Origin: Hyphomicrobiales bacterium
GTDB taxonomy: Bacteria > Pseudomonadota > Alphaproteobacteria > Rhizobiales > Kaistiaceae
Length of the DNA stretch: 64,000 nucleotides
Assembly: GCA_017305635.1 (NCBI GenBank)
Contig: JAFKKF010000007.1
Span: forward strand, 248,001 to 312,000
Direction of reading: 5' to 3'
The notes beneath the pieces are model-generated. The model had not been told where the DNA came from and ran no database searches. It was given only the letters and a program-made list of their open reading frames with translations. Position 1 is the stretch's first letter. Each line of letters starts with the position of its first letter. A program made the position numbers and the translations under genes. Positions 36,348 through 47,276 of this stretch are shown in pieces.

Positions 36348-37037
36348 ATGGCACGAGCTGTAACCGGAACGGGGAAGCGGGCGTACAAGGCGCCCCTGTC
36401 GCGCGATCGCATCGAGGAAGCCGCGGCGGAGATGATCGAAGCGGAGGGGCTCGAGGCCTTCAGCATCCGCCGGCTGGCGGCCGCGCTCGGCTACGAGGCG
36501 ATGAGCATCTACCACTACTTCCCGAGCAAGGCGCACCTCTTCGACGCGCTGCTCGACCGGATGGTGGCGAGCATGGCGATCGCGCCGGCGGAGCTTCCCT
36601 GGCTCGAGCGCCTGCGCATCACCGCGCGGAGCTACCGCGATGCGGCGCTCCGCCGGCCGCAGTTCTTCAAGTTCGCCGCGATCCACCGGATGAACACGCC
36701 GACGGGCCTCGCCTATCTCGAGGCGCTGCTCGCCATCTTCCGCGATGCCGGATTCGACGCCGAGACCGCGGCGCGCGCCTTCCGCGCGCTCGGCTACTAC
36801 GTTTCCGGGGCGGGGCTGGACGAGGCGGTCGGCTATGCCAAGGGGCCGTCGGCGGCGGAGCCGGTGCCCGCCGACGTCGCGGCGCGGGCCTATCCGCTGA
36901 TCACCGCCGCCAATCCCTATTTCCGGGAAGGCGTGCGGGATGCGACCTTCGACCTCGGCTTCGAGATGATGCTGGAGGGCATCGCCCGGATGCACCGGGC
37001 GATGCCTGCGACGAAACGGAGGGCGACGAAGCCCTAG
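36348..37037 (+). CDS. TetR/AcrR-family transcriptional repressor
   Basis: Dimeric DNA-binding regulator of 229 residues. The helix-turn-helix is at about 20-65 (LSRDRIEEAAAEMIEAEG, SIRRLAAALGYEAMSIYHYF), the classical TetR pattern. The C-terminal ligand domain has the TetR_C layout with an RRPQFFKFAAIH helix. It is divergent from the AhpD-like/ABM pair, with three operator copies in the 99-bp gap, so it most likely represses both itself and that pair. A GTG one codon upstream of the ATG is an alternative start. Ligand unknown. Confidence 0.9.
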   Translation: MARAVTGTGKRAYKAPLSRDRIEEAAAEMIEAEGLEAFSIRRLAAALGYEAMSIYHYFPSKAHLFDALLDRMVASMAIAPAELPWLERLRITARSYRDAALRRPQFFKFAAIHRMNTPTGLAYLEALLAIFRDAGFDAETAARAFRALGYYVSGAGLDEAVGYAKGPSAAEPVPADVAARAYPLITAANPYFREGVRDATFDLGFEMMLEGIARMHRAMPATKRRATKP

Positions 37038-37591
37038 GACAGGCGACGGGCGGCGGCGGCCACCATGATGTAGCTCCAGCCGGTGAAGATCAGCGAGATG
37101 CCGACCAGCGTGCCCGGAGCCCACACGGCCGAAATGGGCCACTTAGCCCAGATGATCAGGCCGACGATCAGGTCGAGGACGCCGGCGGTCACCATCCAGC
37201 CCCAGCCGTCATGCGGGCGCATGCGGAAGCCGAGGATCACCTGGAAGACGCCCTTGGCGATGAAGGTAGCGGCGATGAAGAGCGTAAGCGTCACGGTGGC
37301 GACCACCGGATTCACCCACATCGAGATGCCGCCGATGAGCATCACGAGGCCGATGATCAGGTCCCAGATGAAGCCGCCCCAGCTCTTGACGTTGAAGGCA
37401 TGGATGATCTCGACGATGCCGAGCCAGACGAGGACGATGGCGACGACGGCCGCCACGGTGAGGCCGGCGATGAACGGCATGGCGATGGCGAAGACGCCGC
37501 CGATCAGGAACAGGATTCCGAGGGCGATGAACCAGCCCGAATGCTTCCTCACCTCGCCGATGGCGCCCATGGTCATGGCTGCGTTGGTCAT
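37034..37591 (-). CDS. HdeD-family (DUF308) membrane protein
   Basis: Inner-membrane protein of 185 residues with six predicted helices in three pairs, the HdeD/DUF308 pattern (WFIALGILFLIGGVFAIAMP, GLTVAAVVAIVLVWLGIVEI). Members are linked to acid resistance in E. coli, but the activity is unknown. The ATG at 37591 (MTNAAMTMG) fits the family better than the longer frame. Its stop overlaps the end of the convergent TetR gene by 4 bp. Confidence 0.87.
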   Translation of the reverse strand: MTNAAMTMGAIGEVRKHSGWFIALGILFLIGGVFAIAMPFIAGLTVAAVVAIVLVWLGIVEIIHAFNVKSWGGFIWDLIIGLVMLIGGISMWVNPVVATVTLTLFIAATFIAKGVFQVILGFRMRPHDGWGWMVTAGVLDLIVGLIIWAKWPISAVWAPGTLVGISLIFTGWSYIMVAAAARRLS

Positions 37592-37762
37592 GGAATTCAG
37601 CTCCCCTCGATTGGCCAGAATCGCCGCCCTGGCGTGGCCTGCACGGCGAGAATAGCGCAGCGCGGCGGGGTGCAACATATCATCCGCACGGATCGGTTAC
37701 CCATGCTTGACCGGGGGCGTGGTCTGCCATAGGCCGGCAGGGTCCTTGAAGACAGGCAGAAA

Positions 37763-38545
37763 ATGGCCGATCCCGCCATCATCCTGGTCGAGCCGCAGCT
37801 CGGCGAAAACATCGGCACGGCGGCCCGCGCCATGGCCAATTTCGGGCTCCTCGACCTGAGGATCGTCAATCCGCGCGAGGGCTGGCCGAACGAGAAGGCG
37901 GTGACGTCGTCGAGCGGATCGCCGACGATCGGGCATGCGCGGGTCTTCGGGACGGTGGCGGAAGCCATCGCCGATCTCCGCTTCGTCTATGCGACGACGG
38001 CGCGCGAGCGCGAGGTGGCGAAGCCGGTGGTCGGCCCGCGCGCGGCGGTGACCCGGATGCGCGAGCTCGCCGGCGAGGGCGTCACGTCGGGCATCCTCTT
38101 CGGGCGCGAGCGCACCGGGCTCGGCAACGAGGAGGTCTCGCTCGCCGACGCCATCCTGACGCTGCCGGTCGATCCGCGGTTCACCTCGCTGAACGTCGCC
38201 CAGGCGGTGCTGGTCATGGCCTATGAGTGGCGGCTGTCGGGCTTTGCCGAGGAGGGCGCGGCGCTGCCCTTCGGGACGCCGGACGATCCGCCGGCGCCGA
38301 AGGAGGCGCTGCTCCACCTCTTCGAGCATCTGGAATCGGCGCTGGAGGCGGTGAACTTCTTCCGCCCGGCGGAGAAGAAGCCGCATGTCGTCGCCTCGCT
38401 CCGCAACATCCTGCAGCGGGCGCAGATGTCCGAGCCGGAGGTGCGGTCGCTGCGCGGCGTGATCGCGGCGCTGGAGCGGCGGCCGACGCGGCCGCACAGA
38501 CTGCCGGACGGCACCATCACCACCGACCGCGGAAAGTTCGAATGA
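37763..38545 (+). CDS. trmJ: tRNA (cytidine/uridine-32-2'-O)-methyltransferase TrmJ
   Basis: SPOUT-fold RNA methyltransferase that modifies ribose of residue 32 in tRNA. The 260 residues begin with [24 protein letters not shown], the family's N-terminal motif, and contain the SAM-knot segments [15 protein letters not shown] and [16 protein letters not shown]. It overlaps the murI start by 4 bp (ATGA), indicating coupling of the two unrelated functions. Confidence 0.92.
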   Translation: MADPAIILVEPQLGENIGTAARAMANFGLLDLRIVNPREGWPNEKAVTSSSGSPTIGHARVFGTVAEAIADLRFVYATTAREREVAKPVVGPRAAVTRMRELAGEGVTSGILFGRERTGLGNEEVSLADAILTLPVDPRFTSLNVAQAVLVMAYEWRLSGFAEEGAALPFGTPDDPPAPKEALLHLFEHLESALEAVNFFRPAEKKPHVVASLRNILQRAQMSEPEVRSLRGVIAALERRPTRPHRLPDGTITTDRGKFE

Positions 38546-39357
38546 GCCTGCGGCTGCTCGTCTTCGATTCCGGGATCGGCGGGCTGTCGGTGGCGCGCGA
38601 GATCCGCAAGGCGCTGCCCGGCGCGGAGATGATCTACGTCGCCGACGATGCCGCCTTTCCCTATGGCGACTGGCCTGACATGGCGCTCAGCGACCATGTC
38701 GTCGCCACCGTCGCACGGCTGATCGGGCGCTTCGCGCCGGATGCGGTGGTGATCGCCTGCAATACCGCCTCGACGCTGGTCCTGCCGCCGCTCAGGGCAC
38801 AGTTCACGCTGCCCTTCGTCGGCACGGTGCCGGCGATCAAGCCGGCGGCGGAGCATACGCGATCCGGGCTCGTCAGCGTGCTCGCCACCTTCGGCACCAT
38901 GCAGCGCGACTATACGCGCGGCCTGATCGCGCAGTTCGCCGGCAACGTGCATGTGCGGCTGGTCGGCTCGTCTCACCTCGCGCCGCTCGCCGAGGCGCAT
39001 ATGCGCGGCGAGGCCGTGGACGATGCGGCGATCTTCGCCGAGATCGAGCCGGCCTTCATGGAGCGGGACGGGAGGCGGACCGATACCGTGGTGCTCGCCT
39101 GCACGCACTATCCGTTCCTCGTCGAGCGTTTCGAGGCGCTGAAGCCGTGGGCGGTCGAGTGGGTCGACCCGGCGCCGGCGATCGCGCGGCGCGTGGCGAC
39201 GGTGGCGGGCGAAGCGGCGGCCGCGCGCGGGCCGACGGGTGCCGCCTATCTGACCTCGGGCAGGAGCTGGCCGCCGGCGCTGGCGCCGCTGCTCGAGGGC
39301 CTCGGCGTGGCGCCGGGGCATCCGCCGCTGGTCCTGCCGGCGCCGCAACGGCCCTGA
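38542..39357 (+). CDS. murI: Glutamate racemase
   Basis: Makes D-glutamate for peptidoglycan. The 271 residues have both catalytic cysteines, Cys73 in ACNTAST and Cys186 in ACTHYPFL, and the opening [10 protein letters not shown]. Start overlaps the trmJ stop. Length is normal. Confidence 0.95.
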   Translation: MSLRLLVFDSGIGGLSVAREIRKALPGAEMIYVADDAAFPYGDWPDMALSDHVVATVARLIGRFAPDAVVIACNTASTLVLPPLRAQFTLPFVGTVPAIKPAAEHTRSGLVSVLATFGTMQRDYTRGLIAQFAGNVHVRLVGSSHLAPLAEAHMRGEAVDDAAIFAEIEPAFMERDGRRTDTVVLACTHYPFLVERFEALKPWAVEWVDPAPAIARRVATVAGEAAAARGPTGAAYLTSGRSWPPALAPLLEGLGVAPGHPPLVLPAPQRP

Positions 39358-39366
39358 GCACTCACG

Positions 39367-39858
39367 TCAGTCGACGGCGGTATCGGGCAAGGCGAGGAAG
39401 ATCAGCACGGCGCTGATCATGGTCAGGAACTCGAAGGCCTTCTGCTGGCCGTTCCAGATCTGCGACTGCCACATGGCGAACCACTCGCCGCCAACGGCGA
39501 CGAAGCCGACGGCGTAGAGAAGGAAGCCGAGGGAAAGGCCGACGATGGCGATCGTCTTGGCCCGGTTGAAGTCGGTTCCGGTGATCGCGCCGAGGAGCCG
39601 GAGCGCGCCCGCCCAGAGGAGGATCGCCACGACGATCTCGGTGGCGATGATCGCCCAGTAGCCGGCGGTCTGGATGGTCGGATCGGTGATCGCCCGCCAG
39701 TGCAGGCTCGAATCCGGGAAGGTCGTATCCATGGACAGGACGTGCTGCACGAACTGCCAGTTGGAATTGTAGTCGGTGATGTTGCCGAAGGCGACGAGGG
39801 TGAAGAAGAGCGCGACCGCGGCGACGAAGGCGATCTTGCAAAGGCGGATGAGGACCAT
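39367..39858 (-). CDS. DUF2165-family small membrane protein
   Basis: Inner-membrane protein of 163 residues with four predicted helices and the DUF2165 pattern: a first helix, the conserved periplasmic stretch FGNITDYNSNWQFVQHVLSM, and a GGEWFAMWQS motif in the second half. Function is unknown. It is a single gene whose stop is 9 bp from that of convergent murI. Confidence 0.88.
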   Translation of the reverse strand: MVLIRLCKIAFVAAVALFFTLVAFGNITDYNSNWQFVQHVLSMDTTFPDSSLHWRAITDPTIQTAGYWAIIATEIVVAILLWAGALRLLGAITGTDFNRAKTIAIVGLSLGFLLYAVGFVAVGGEWFAMWQSQIWNGQQKAFEFLTMISAVLIFLALPDTAVD

Positions 39859-39925
39859 GGCGAATCTCCCCGATTCTGCGGCGAGTATAGGCCGGGAGAG
39901 GGCCGCCGGGCAGGGAGGGGCCGGT

Positions 39926-39954
39926 TTGACAGGGGCCGGGCGGGCGACTATGTA
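39926..39954 (+). promoter_or_regulatory. rpsD promoter
   Basis: TTGACA at 39926-39931 and TATGTA at 39949-39954 with an optimal 17-bp spacer. Transcription would start near 39961, giving a leader of about 135 nt before rpsD. Confidence 0.75.
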
Positions 39955-39960
39955 AGCGCC

Positions 39961-40095
39961 CGCGGGACGGAGCCTTCGGGCTCCGCCCTGCTTTTCAGCG
40001 ACCCGTGGAGGGCGAAGGAACGCTTCCTTCCTCCTCCTGTCGGCCGGGAAACCGGCAGAGGAGGGCGCCTACCCGAGTGACATGAAAGGTAAGCG
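39961..40095 (+). promoter_or_regulatory. Structured 5' leader of rpsD
   Basis: The leader holds several consecutive hairpins: GGAGCC-TTCG-GGCTCC at 39969-39984, GAAGGAA-CGC-TTCCTTC at about 40014-40030, and GCCGG-GAAA-CCGGC with flanking CCTCCT/AGGAGG at about 40032-40064. Ribosomal protein S4 is autoregulated through mRNA structures in other bacteria; that this leader does so is inferred. I know of no named family for it. Confidence 0.4.
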
Positions 40096-40713
40096 ATGAC
40101 CAAGCGCATACAGGCGAAGCACAAGCTCGATCGCCGCATGGGCCAGAACATCTGGGGCCGCCCGAAGAGCCCCGTCAACAGCCGCGAATATGGCCCCGGC
40201 CAGCACGGCCAGCGCCGCAAGGGCAAGCTCTCGGACTTCGGCGTGCAGCTGAAGGCCAAGCAGAAGCTGAAGGGCTATTACGGGAATATCTCGGAGCGGC
40301 AGTTCAAGAACATCTATTACGAAGCCATCCGCCGCGCCGGCGACACGTCGGAGCACCTGGTCGGCCTTCTCGAGAGCCGCCTCGACGCGCTCGTCTATCG
40401 CGCCAAGTTCGTGCCGACCGTCTTCGCCTCGCGCCAGTTCATCAGCCACGGCCACGTGCAGGTGAACGGCAAGCGCGTCAACATCCCGAGCTACCGCGTG
40501 AAGCCGGGCGACGTCGTCTCGGTCAAGGATGCCTCGAAGCAGCTCGCGGTCGTGCTCGAAGCCGTCCAGTCGGGCGAGCGCGACACGCCGGACTATATCG
40601 AGGTCGATCCGGCGAAGCTGACGGCGACCTTCATCCGCCGCCCGGGCCTCGCCGACATTCCCTATCCGGTCCAGATGGAACCGCACCTCGTGGTCGAGTT
40701 CTATTCGCGCTAA
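40096..40713 (+). CDS. rpsD: 30S ribosomal protein S4
   Basis: Primary 16S rRNA-binding protein (uS4), 205 residues. The S4 RNA-binding domain is seen in [13 protein letters not shown] and [23 protein letters not shown]. The N-terminal zinc-finger cysteines of some S4 proteins are absent, as usual in this group. It is monocistronic, away from the alpha operon, as in other Hyphomicrobiales, with its own strong promoter. Confidence 0.98.
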   Translation: MTKRIQAKHKLDRRMGQNIWGRPKSPVNSREYGPGQHGQRRKGKLSDFGVQLKAKQKLKGYYGNISERQFKNIYYEAIRRAGDTSEHLVGLLESRLDALVYRAKFVPTVFASRQFISHGHVQVNGKRVNIPSYRVKPGDVVSVKDASKQLAVVLEAVQSGERDTPDYIEVDPAKLTATFIRRPGLADIPYPVQMEPHLVVEFYSR

Positions 40714-40737
40714 GGTTTTCCGACTACGCACAAACGG

Positions 40738-40767
40738 AAAGGGCCGTCCCTATGGGACGGCCCTTTT
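40738..40767. terminator. Bidirectional Rho-independent terminator (rpsD / grxD)
   Basis: Perfect 10-bp stem GGGCCGTCCC / GGGACGGCCC with a 3-nt loop, preceded by AAA and followed by TTTT, so it works on both strands. It lies 25 bp after rpsD and 25 bp after the convergent grxD stop. Confidence 0.9.
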
Positions 40768-40791
40768 CGATTCAAGCGCCGCGCGCTGCGG

Positions 40792-41136
40792 TCAGGCGCT
40801 GGCGGGGACCTCGGCCACGGCAATGCCCTTGCCGGTCAGGAAGCCCTGCAGCTCGCCTCCCTGGAACATCTCGCGGATGATGTCGCAGCCGCCGACGAAC
40901 TCGCCCTTGACGTAGAGTTGCGGGATGGTCGGCCAGTTGGAATATTCCTTGATCCCCTGGCGGATGTCCGCGTTCTCGAGGACGTTGATGCCCTTGTAGT
41001 CGACGCCCAGGTAATCGAGGATCTGGACGACCTGGCCGGAGAAGCCGCATTGCGGGAAGGTCGGCGTGCCCTTCATGAAGAGCACGACGTCGTTGCCCTT
41101 CACCTCGCTGTCGATCCAGTTGTTGATGTCAGTCAT
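40792..41136 (-). CDS. grxD: Monothiol glutaredoxin Grx4/GrxD
   Basis: Iron-sulfur-cluster carrier of 114 residues with the CGFS active site (Cys30), the [19 protein letters not shown] glutathione-binding region and the normal length. CGFS glutaredoxins form [2Fe-2S] complexes with BolA proteins; a bolA gene lies just upstream on the same strand, separated by a small overlapping gene. Confidence 0.96.
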   Translation of the reverse strand: MTDINNWIDSEVKGNDVVLFMKGTPTFPQCGFSGQVVQILDYLGVDYKGINVLENADIRQGIKEYSNWPTIPQLYVKGEFVGGCDIIREMFQGGELQGFLTGKGIAVAEVPASA

Positions 41137-41257
41137 TGGTCGGGTTCCTGTTGATGCGGGACCGCACGCGCACGACGCGGGCCATGGCCCGGCCGGCGCG
41201 GAGATCCATGTAGGCGAAGGCCGCGAGACAGGCGGCGAGAAGAGCGTAGGTCATCAT
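41129..41257 (-). CDS. Small membrane protein, 42 aa, between bolA and grxD
   Basis: A short frame beginning [20 protein letters not shown] and ending [11 protein letters not shown]. Its first ATG overlaps the bolA stop (ATGA) and its stop lies inside codons 2-3 of grxD (8-bp overlap), so it fills the gap exactly and would be translationally coupled to both. It has one hydrophobic helix (about residues 3-17) and a basic tail (ten Arg, no Lys), consistent with a single-pass inner-membrane protein. The bolA 3' end supplies GGAGG, but it is very close to the first ATG. Conservation cannot be checked here. Confidence 0.5.
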   Translation of the reverse strand: MMTYALLAACLAAFAYMDLRAGRAMARVVRVRSRINRNPTND

Positions 41258-41490
41258 CCCTCCGGTGCGCTCGTCTGCAAGGCAAGCGCGTGAAGCGTGC
41301 CCCCCATCTTCCCCTTCAGCGCATTGTAGACCATCTGGTGCTGCTGCACACGGCTCTTGCCGCGGAAGGATTCCGAGACGACCTCGGCGGCATAGTGGTC
41401 GCCGTCACCGGCGAGATCGCGGATCACGACCCGGGCGTCGGGCAGAGCCGACTTGATCATGGCCTCGATGTCGCGGGCATCCATTCCCAT
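41254..41490 (-). CDS. BolA-family protein
   Basis: Small KH-like-fold protein of 78 residues with the BolA motif GDGDHYAAEVVSESFRGKSRVQQHQMVYNAL split over its middle; His28-30 region and the invariant RVQQHQ histidine fit iron-sulfur complex formation with CGFS glutaredoxin. It lies 12 bp after purL and ahead of grxD, so the Fe-S partners are expressed with the purine operon. Ends with an overlap to the small downstream gene. Confidence 0.92.
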   Translation of the reverse strand: MGMDARDIEAMIKSALPDARVVIRDLAGDGDHYAAEVVSESFRGKSRVQQHQMVYNALKGKMGGTLHALALQTSAPEG

Positions 41491-41502
41491 GGCAGCCTCC
41501 GT

Positions 41503-43725
<2,223 letters not shown>

Positions 43726-43770
43726 GATGGCGGACCGTGGTTCGGATCAGAGGAGCGCGAAGCACACTCT

Positions 43771-43804
43771 ATCGTCATGGCCGGCCTTGTGCCGGCCATC
43801 CACG
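43771..43804 (-). repeat. 34-nt dispersed palindromic repeat, copy 3 (reverse)
   Basis: Exact reverse complement of copy 4 (34 of 34 bases), 56 bp away. Together they can form one long hairpin in the purL leader. Confidence 0.9.
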
Positions 43805-43860
43805 ACTTTCTTGCTTCAGCAATTCCCACGCCGGCTTCCCGCCAAGAAAGAGAAACAATC

Positions 43861-43894
43861 CGTGGATGGCCGGCACAAGGCCGGCCATGACGAT
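43861..43894 (+). repeat. 34-nt dispersed palindromic repeat, copy 4
   Basis: Consensus copy with core GGCCGGCACAAGGCCGGCC. Inverted partner of the copy at 43771-43804. Confidence 0.9.
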
Positions 43895-43956
43895 CGGAGA
43901 GGCGGAACAGGTCGGCCATGAGGAGAAAGGCGGCCGGGTCGCGCGCCATCGCCAAG

Positions 43957-44340
43957 CTAGCTGCACCCCTCGCCGCCGTTGATCCAGCGCTTGAGGTCGG
44001 CGCCGATGCGTGGCGCGGCGGCGGAGGTGGCGAGCGCGCCGAAGACGCTGACGTGGTTGCCGCCCTCGGTCACCTGGACGACGAGGGAAGGCGCGCCGGT
44101 CGGCGTCTTGCGCGGGACGAGAAGGATGCGCGGGCCGCCGGTGGCGTTCGGCTCGGGCGAATAGATGTAGCTGGCGAAGGCCGGGTCCTTGGAGGCGATC
44201 CAGCACTTCTCGATGGAGGCGCCGAGGCGGGTGGCGAGGTTGTAGCTCTTGTCGTCGGCGGCGCCGGCGGGAGCAGCGAGGCTGGCGGCGAGGCCGGCGG
44301 CGGCGAGCGCCTGGCAGAGAGGGCGGGACACGGGCTTCAA
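43957..44340 (-). CDS. Secreted protein of unknown function inside the pur operon
   Basis: Exported protein of 127 residues. The likely start is a TTG whose last two bases overlap the purQ stop (TTGA), with GGAG 8 nt upstream; a GTG three codons later is the alternative. A signal peptide ends near APAGAAD. The mature part has two cysteines (KCWIAS and the C-terminal EGCS) and a beta-rich pattern ([20 protein letters not shown]). No family recognised. Its place between purQ and purL is shared with a second secreted gene upstream of purQ. Confidence 0.7.
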   Translation of the reverse strand: MKPVSRPLCQALAAAGLAASLAAPAGAADDKSYNLATRLGASIEKCWIASKDPAFASYIYSPEPNATGGPRILLVPRKTPTGAPSLVVQVTEGGNHVSVFGALATSAAAPRIGADLKRWINGGEGCS

Positions 44341-45032
44341 GCGGCTTTCTCCAGGCTGGTGACGATGCTCTCGAAGAGCGGGCGGCCGTCGGTGCCGCCC
44401 TGCATCGATTCGATGAGGTTCTCCGGATGGGGCATCATTCCGAGGACATTGCGGCGTTCGTTGAGGATGCCGGCAATGTCGTCGAGCGAACCGTTGGGAT
44501 TGCCGCTGGCCGGCTCGCCCGGGAGCGCGGCATAGCGGAAGGCGACGCGGTCCTCGCCCTTCAGGCGCGCGAGGGTCTCGTCGTCGGCGCGGTAGTTGCC
44601 GTCGCCATGGGCGACCGGGCAGCGGAGGACGGCGCCCTTCCGGTAGTTGCGGGTGAAGCGGGAGGCGGTGGTCTCGACGCGGAGGCCGACCTCGCGGCAG
44701 ACGAAGCGGAGGCTCGCGTTCCGCATGAGGACGCCGGGCAGGAGCCCCGCCTCGCAGAGGATCTGGAAGCCGTTGCAGACGCCGAGGACCGGCACGCCGG
44801 CCGCGGCGCGCTCGGCGACGGCGCGCATGACCGGGGCGCGGGCGGCGATGGCGCCGGAACGGAGGTAGTCGCCATAGGAAAAGCCGCCCGGGAGGACGAT
44901 CAGGTCGACCTTCGGCAGGTCGCTGTCGGCGTGCCAGATTTTTGCCGGCGCGCTGCCGCCGATCCTGGTCAGCGCCGCGATCATGTCCCGGTCGCGGTTG
45001 GAGCCGGGGAAGACGACGACGGCGGATTTCAT
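44337..45032 (-). CDS. purQ: Phosphoribosylformylglycinamidine synthase, glutaminase subunit PurQ
   Basis: Provides ammonia from glutamine to PurL. The class I amidotransferase triad is visible: nucleophile Cys86 in GVCNGFQ and the His-x-Glu pair in MMPHPEN. The 231 residues begin with [14 protein letters not shown], typical of the family. It overlaps the next (secreted-protein) gene by 4 bp. Start ATG at 45032. Confidence 0.96.
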   Translation of the reverse strand: MKSAVVVFPGSNRDRDMIAALTRIGGSAPAKIWHADSDLPKVDLIVLPGGFSYGDYLRSGAIAARAPVMRAVAERAAAGVPVLGVCNGFQILCEAGLLPGVLMRNASLRFVCREVGLRVETTASRFTRNYRKGAVLRCPVAHGDGNYRADDETLARLKGEDRVAFRYAALPGEPASGNPNGSLDDIAGILNERRNVLGMMPHPENLIESMQGGTDGRPLFESIVTSLEKAA

Positions 45033-45135
45033 GGCGGCGCTCCGGGGCGGGTCGGGCGGACGGGAGAAGGGAATAGACGATTCTGCGAGCGCCGCCAGTG
45101 CTGTTTTCGGGCAATCGGGCGGTGCCGGCGGCGGA

Positions 45136-45618
45136 TCAGGGAGTCCCGTCCGCCGGCCGCACGCCCTCGACGAGGTCGGTGAAGCGCCCGAGGGGGACCT
45201 GCGGGCCGAAATTGCACCCGCCACCGGGCGCGGTGACGAGGCGGTAGAGCTTCCCGCGGAACACGACGGCGGCCGAGAGGATCGGCTTGTCGAGCGCCCG
45301 GCAGCCGGACCAGAGCTGGTAGGCGAGGAAGGGCAGAGCCGGCGCGTGGAGCGCGATCGCTTCCGGTCCGCGCCAGCGCTCCTCCTCGACGCTGCCGTTC
45401 GGCTCGGCGAGGAAGGCGTAGATGCTGGCGCCTTCCGGACAATCGGCGGCGATGCAGGTGAGCACAACGCCTTCGGCCGGCCCGGCCGGTGTCCCCGTTC
45501 GCCAGACGCCGGTGTCATAGGGAATCTCGGCGTCGCCCCAGGGCACGGCCGCTTCCTCCGCCATGGCGGGAAGGGACAGGAGGACGAGGAAAGCGAGGAG
45601 GCGGGCGACCAGCGACAT
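45136..45618 (-). CDS. Secreted protein of unknown function between purS and purQ
   Basis: Exported protein of 160 residues with signal peptide ([16 protein letters not shown]). The mature part has four cysteines (TCIAADC, SGC, GGGC), which probably form two disulfides in the periplasm. I recognise no family. It is 42 bp after purS and 103 bp before purQ on the same strand, so it is likely read with the purine genes. Confidence 0.75.
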   Translation of the reverse strand: MSLVARLLAFLVLLSLPAMAEEAAVPWGDAEIPYDTGVWRTGTPAGPAEGVVLTCIAADCPEGASIYAFLAEPNGSVEEERWRGPEAIALHAPALPFLAYQLWSGCRALDKPILSAAVVFRGKLYRLVTAPGGGCNFGPQVPLGRFTDLVEGVRPADGTP

Positions 45619-45660
45619 GCGCGCGGATGAAGCCCGGCGATTGCGGCCGGGCTCGGGCCT

Positions 45661-45900
45661 TTACGCGACCTGGATGTGGTAGTTTTCGATCACGGTGTTG
45701 GCGAGGAGCTGCTCGCACATGGCCTTCAGCGCCGTCTCGGCCCTGGCCCGGTCGTTCTCGGCGATCTCGATGTCGAAGACCTTGCCCTGGCGGACGGCGC
45801 CGACCCCGGCGAAGCCGAGGGAGCCTAGCGCGCCCTCGATCGCCTTGCCCTGCGGATCGAGAACGCCGTTCTTCAGCGTGACGGTGACGCGCGCCTTCAT
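45661..45900 (-). CDS. purS: Phosphoribosylformylglycinamidine synthase subunit PurS
   Basis: Small bridging subunit of the PurSQL complex, 79 residues, with the family pattern [20 protein letters not shown] and [19 protein letters not shown]. It is 15 bp after purC and starts with ATG at 45900. Presence confirms the multi-subunit (PurLQS) rather than fused enzyme type. Confidence 0.95.
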   Translation of the reverse strand: MKARVTVTLKNGVLDPQGKAIEGALGSLGFAGVGAVRQGKVFDIEIAENDRARAETALKAMCEQLLANTVIENYHIQVA

Positions 45901-45915
45901 CCGCTCCGGCCCGCC

Positions 45916-46680
45916 TTACTGGACGAGGACCGGGCCGGTGCCCTTCGGGCGCTCCTGCTCGATGAGGATGCCGAGGCGGCGCGCCACTTCCTGGTAGGCC
46001 TCGAGGAGGCCGCCCATGTCGCGGCGGAAACGGTCCTTGTCGAGCTTGTTCTGGGTCTGGATGTCCCAGAGGCGGCAATTGTCGGGCGAGATCTCGTCGG
46101 CGACGACGATCCGCATCATGTCGTTTTCCCAGAGCCGCCCGCACTCGATCTTGAAATCGACCAGCTGGATGCCCGCGCCGAGGAAGAGGCCGGAGAGGAA
46201 GTCGTTGACGCGGATGGCGAGCGCCATAACGTCGTCGATCTCCTGCGGGGTGGCCCAGCCGAAGGCGGTGATGTGCTCCTCGGAGACCATCGGATCGTTC
46301 AATTCGTCGTTCTTGTAGTAGAACTCGATGATCGAACGGGGAAGGACAGTACCTTCCTCGATGCCGAGACGGGTAGCGAGCGACCCGGCAGCAACGTTGC
46401 GCACGACGACTTCGAGCGGAATGATCTCGACTTCGCGGATAAGCTGCTCGCGCATGTTGAGGCGCTTGATGAAGTGCGTCGGGATGCCCATCCTGTTCAG
46501 ATGGGTGAAGATGTGCTCGGAAATACGGTTGTTGAGCACGCCCTTGCCGTCGACGACCTCGTGCTTCTTCTTGTTGAACGCGGTGGCGTCGTCCTTGAAG
46601 AACTGGACGAGGGTGCCGGGCTCCGGACCCTCGAACAGGATCTTCGCCTTGCCTTCATAAATCCGCCGCCGGCGATTCAT
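45916..46680 (-). CDS. purC: SAICAR synthase PurC
   Basis: Purine synthesis enzyme joining aspartate to CAIR. The 254 residues match the Rhizobiales family exactly in size and opening ([20 protein letters not shown]). The ATP-binding EGKAK and the LVDFKIECG motif are present. An open frame extends to 46734, but the internal ATG at 46680 fits homologues. It is the first gene of the purC-S-(secreted)-Q-(secreted)-L-bolA-(small)-grxD series. Confidence 0.96.
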   Translation of the reverse strand: MNRRRRIYEGKAKILFEGPEPGTLVQFFKDDATAFNKKKHEVVDGKGVLNNRISEHIFTHLNRMGIPTHFIKRLNMREQLIREVEIIPLEVVVRNVAAGSLATRLGIEEGTVLPRSIIEFYYKNDELNDPMVSEEHITAFGWATPQEIDDVMALAIRVNDFLSGLFLGAGIQLVDFKIECGRLWENDMMRIVVADEISPDNCRLWDIQTQNKLDKDRFRRDMGGLLEAYQEVARRLGILIEQERPKGTGPVLVQ

Positions 46681-46871
46681 GGGAACGTACCGTGGTTTGA
46701 GGAAATCCATCAGCTTTCCAGGCAGCAAAAACATTGCTGCATCAATAGCCTACATCCGACTCGGGAGGTGAGTGAGCGGCTTTCGGCGAGACCTTATTCG
46801 ATCGTGTATCGGCGCACAACGATTCTAACTTCAGGGGCGCCATGCAACGCCCGCGCCGTGCCGCGACGGCG

Positions 46872-46899
46872 TTGATTTAGTCACAAGGCGGCTTTATGC
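46872..46899 (+). promoter_or_regulatory. Possible promoter of the zeta-subunit gene
   Basis: TTGATT at 46872-46877 and TTATGC at 46894-46899 with a 16-bp spacer, 34 bp before the ATG. Both hexamers are imperfect. Confidence 0.4.
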
Positions 46900-46932
46900 A
46901 AGCCCGGCAGGCCGAGAGGAGCAGAACGAAAG

Positions 46933-47256
46933 ATGACCACTTTCGACAAGCGCAAGGACGCGTTCGAGAACAAGTTCGCGCATGACGAGGAACTGCGGTT
47001 CAAGGCGGAATCGCGCCGCAACAAGCTCCTCGGCCTGTGGGCGGCGGGGCTTCTCGGCAAGACCGGCGCGGATGCCGAAGCCTATGCCAAGGAAGTCATC
47101 GTGGCCGATTTCGAGCAGGCCGGCGAGGAGGACGTCTTCCGCAAGGTCCGCAAGGATTTCGACGCCGCCGGCGTCCAGCAGTCGGACCACCAGATCCGCC
47201 GCACCATGGACGAGCTCATGCAGACGGCGATCGGCCAGATCCGCGACGCGACGTAA
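46933..47256 (+). CDS. F1-ATPase inhibitor subunit zeta (DUF1476)
   Basis: Small alpha-helical protein of 107 residues that inhibits the F1F0-ATPase of alphaproteobacteria, with the inhibitory function in its N-terminal region. The opening FDKRKDAFENKFAHDEELRFKAESRRNK and the DF..AGEEDV/RRTMDELMQTA parts are typical. AGGAGC lies upstream of the ATG. It is divergent from purC and is followed 20 bp later by an aldolase gene. Confidence 0.93.
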   Translation: MTTFDKRKDAFENKFAHDEELRFKAESRRNKLLGLWAAGLLGKTGADAEAYAKEVIVADFEQAGEEDVFRKVRKDFDAAGVQQSDHQIRRTMDELMQTAIGQIRDAT

Positions 47257-47276
47257 GGCACAAGGCGACAGCATCC

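Noticed and set aside
37707-37735. TTGACC / TAGGCC as a trmJ promoter
   Set aside because: The -10 match is poor and such pairs arise by chance in this GC-rich DNA.
46681-46734. N-terminal extension of PurC
   Set aside because: Homologues begin at [10 protein letters not shown] and the extension has no ribosome-binding site.
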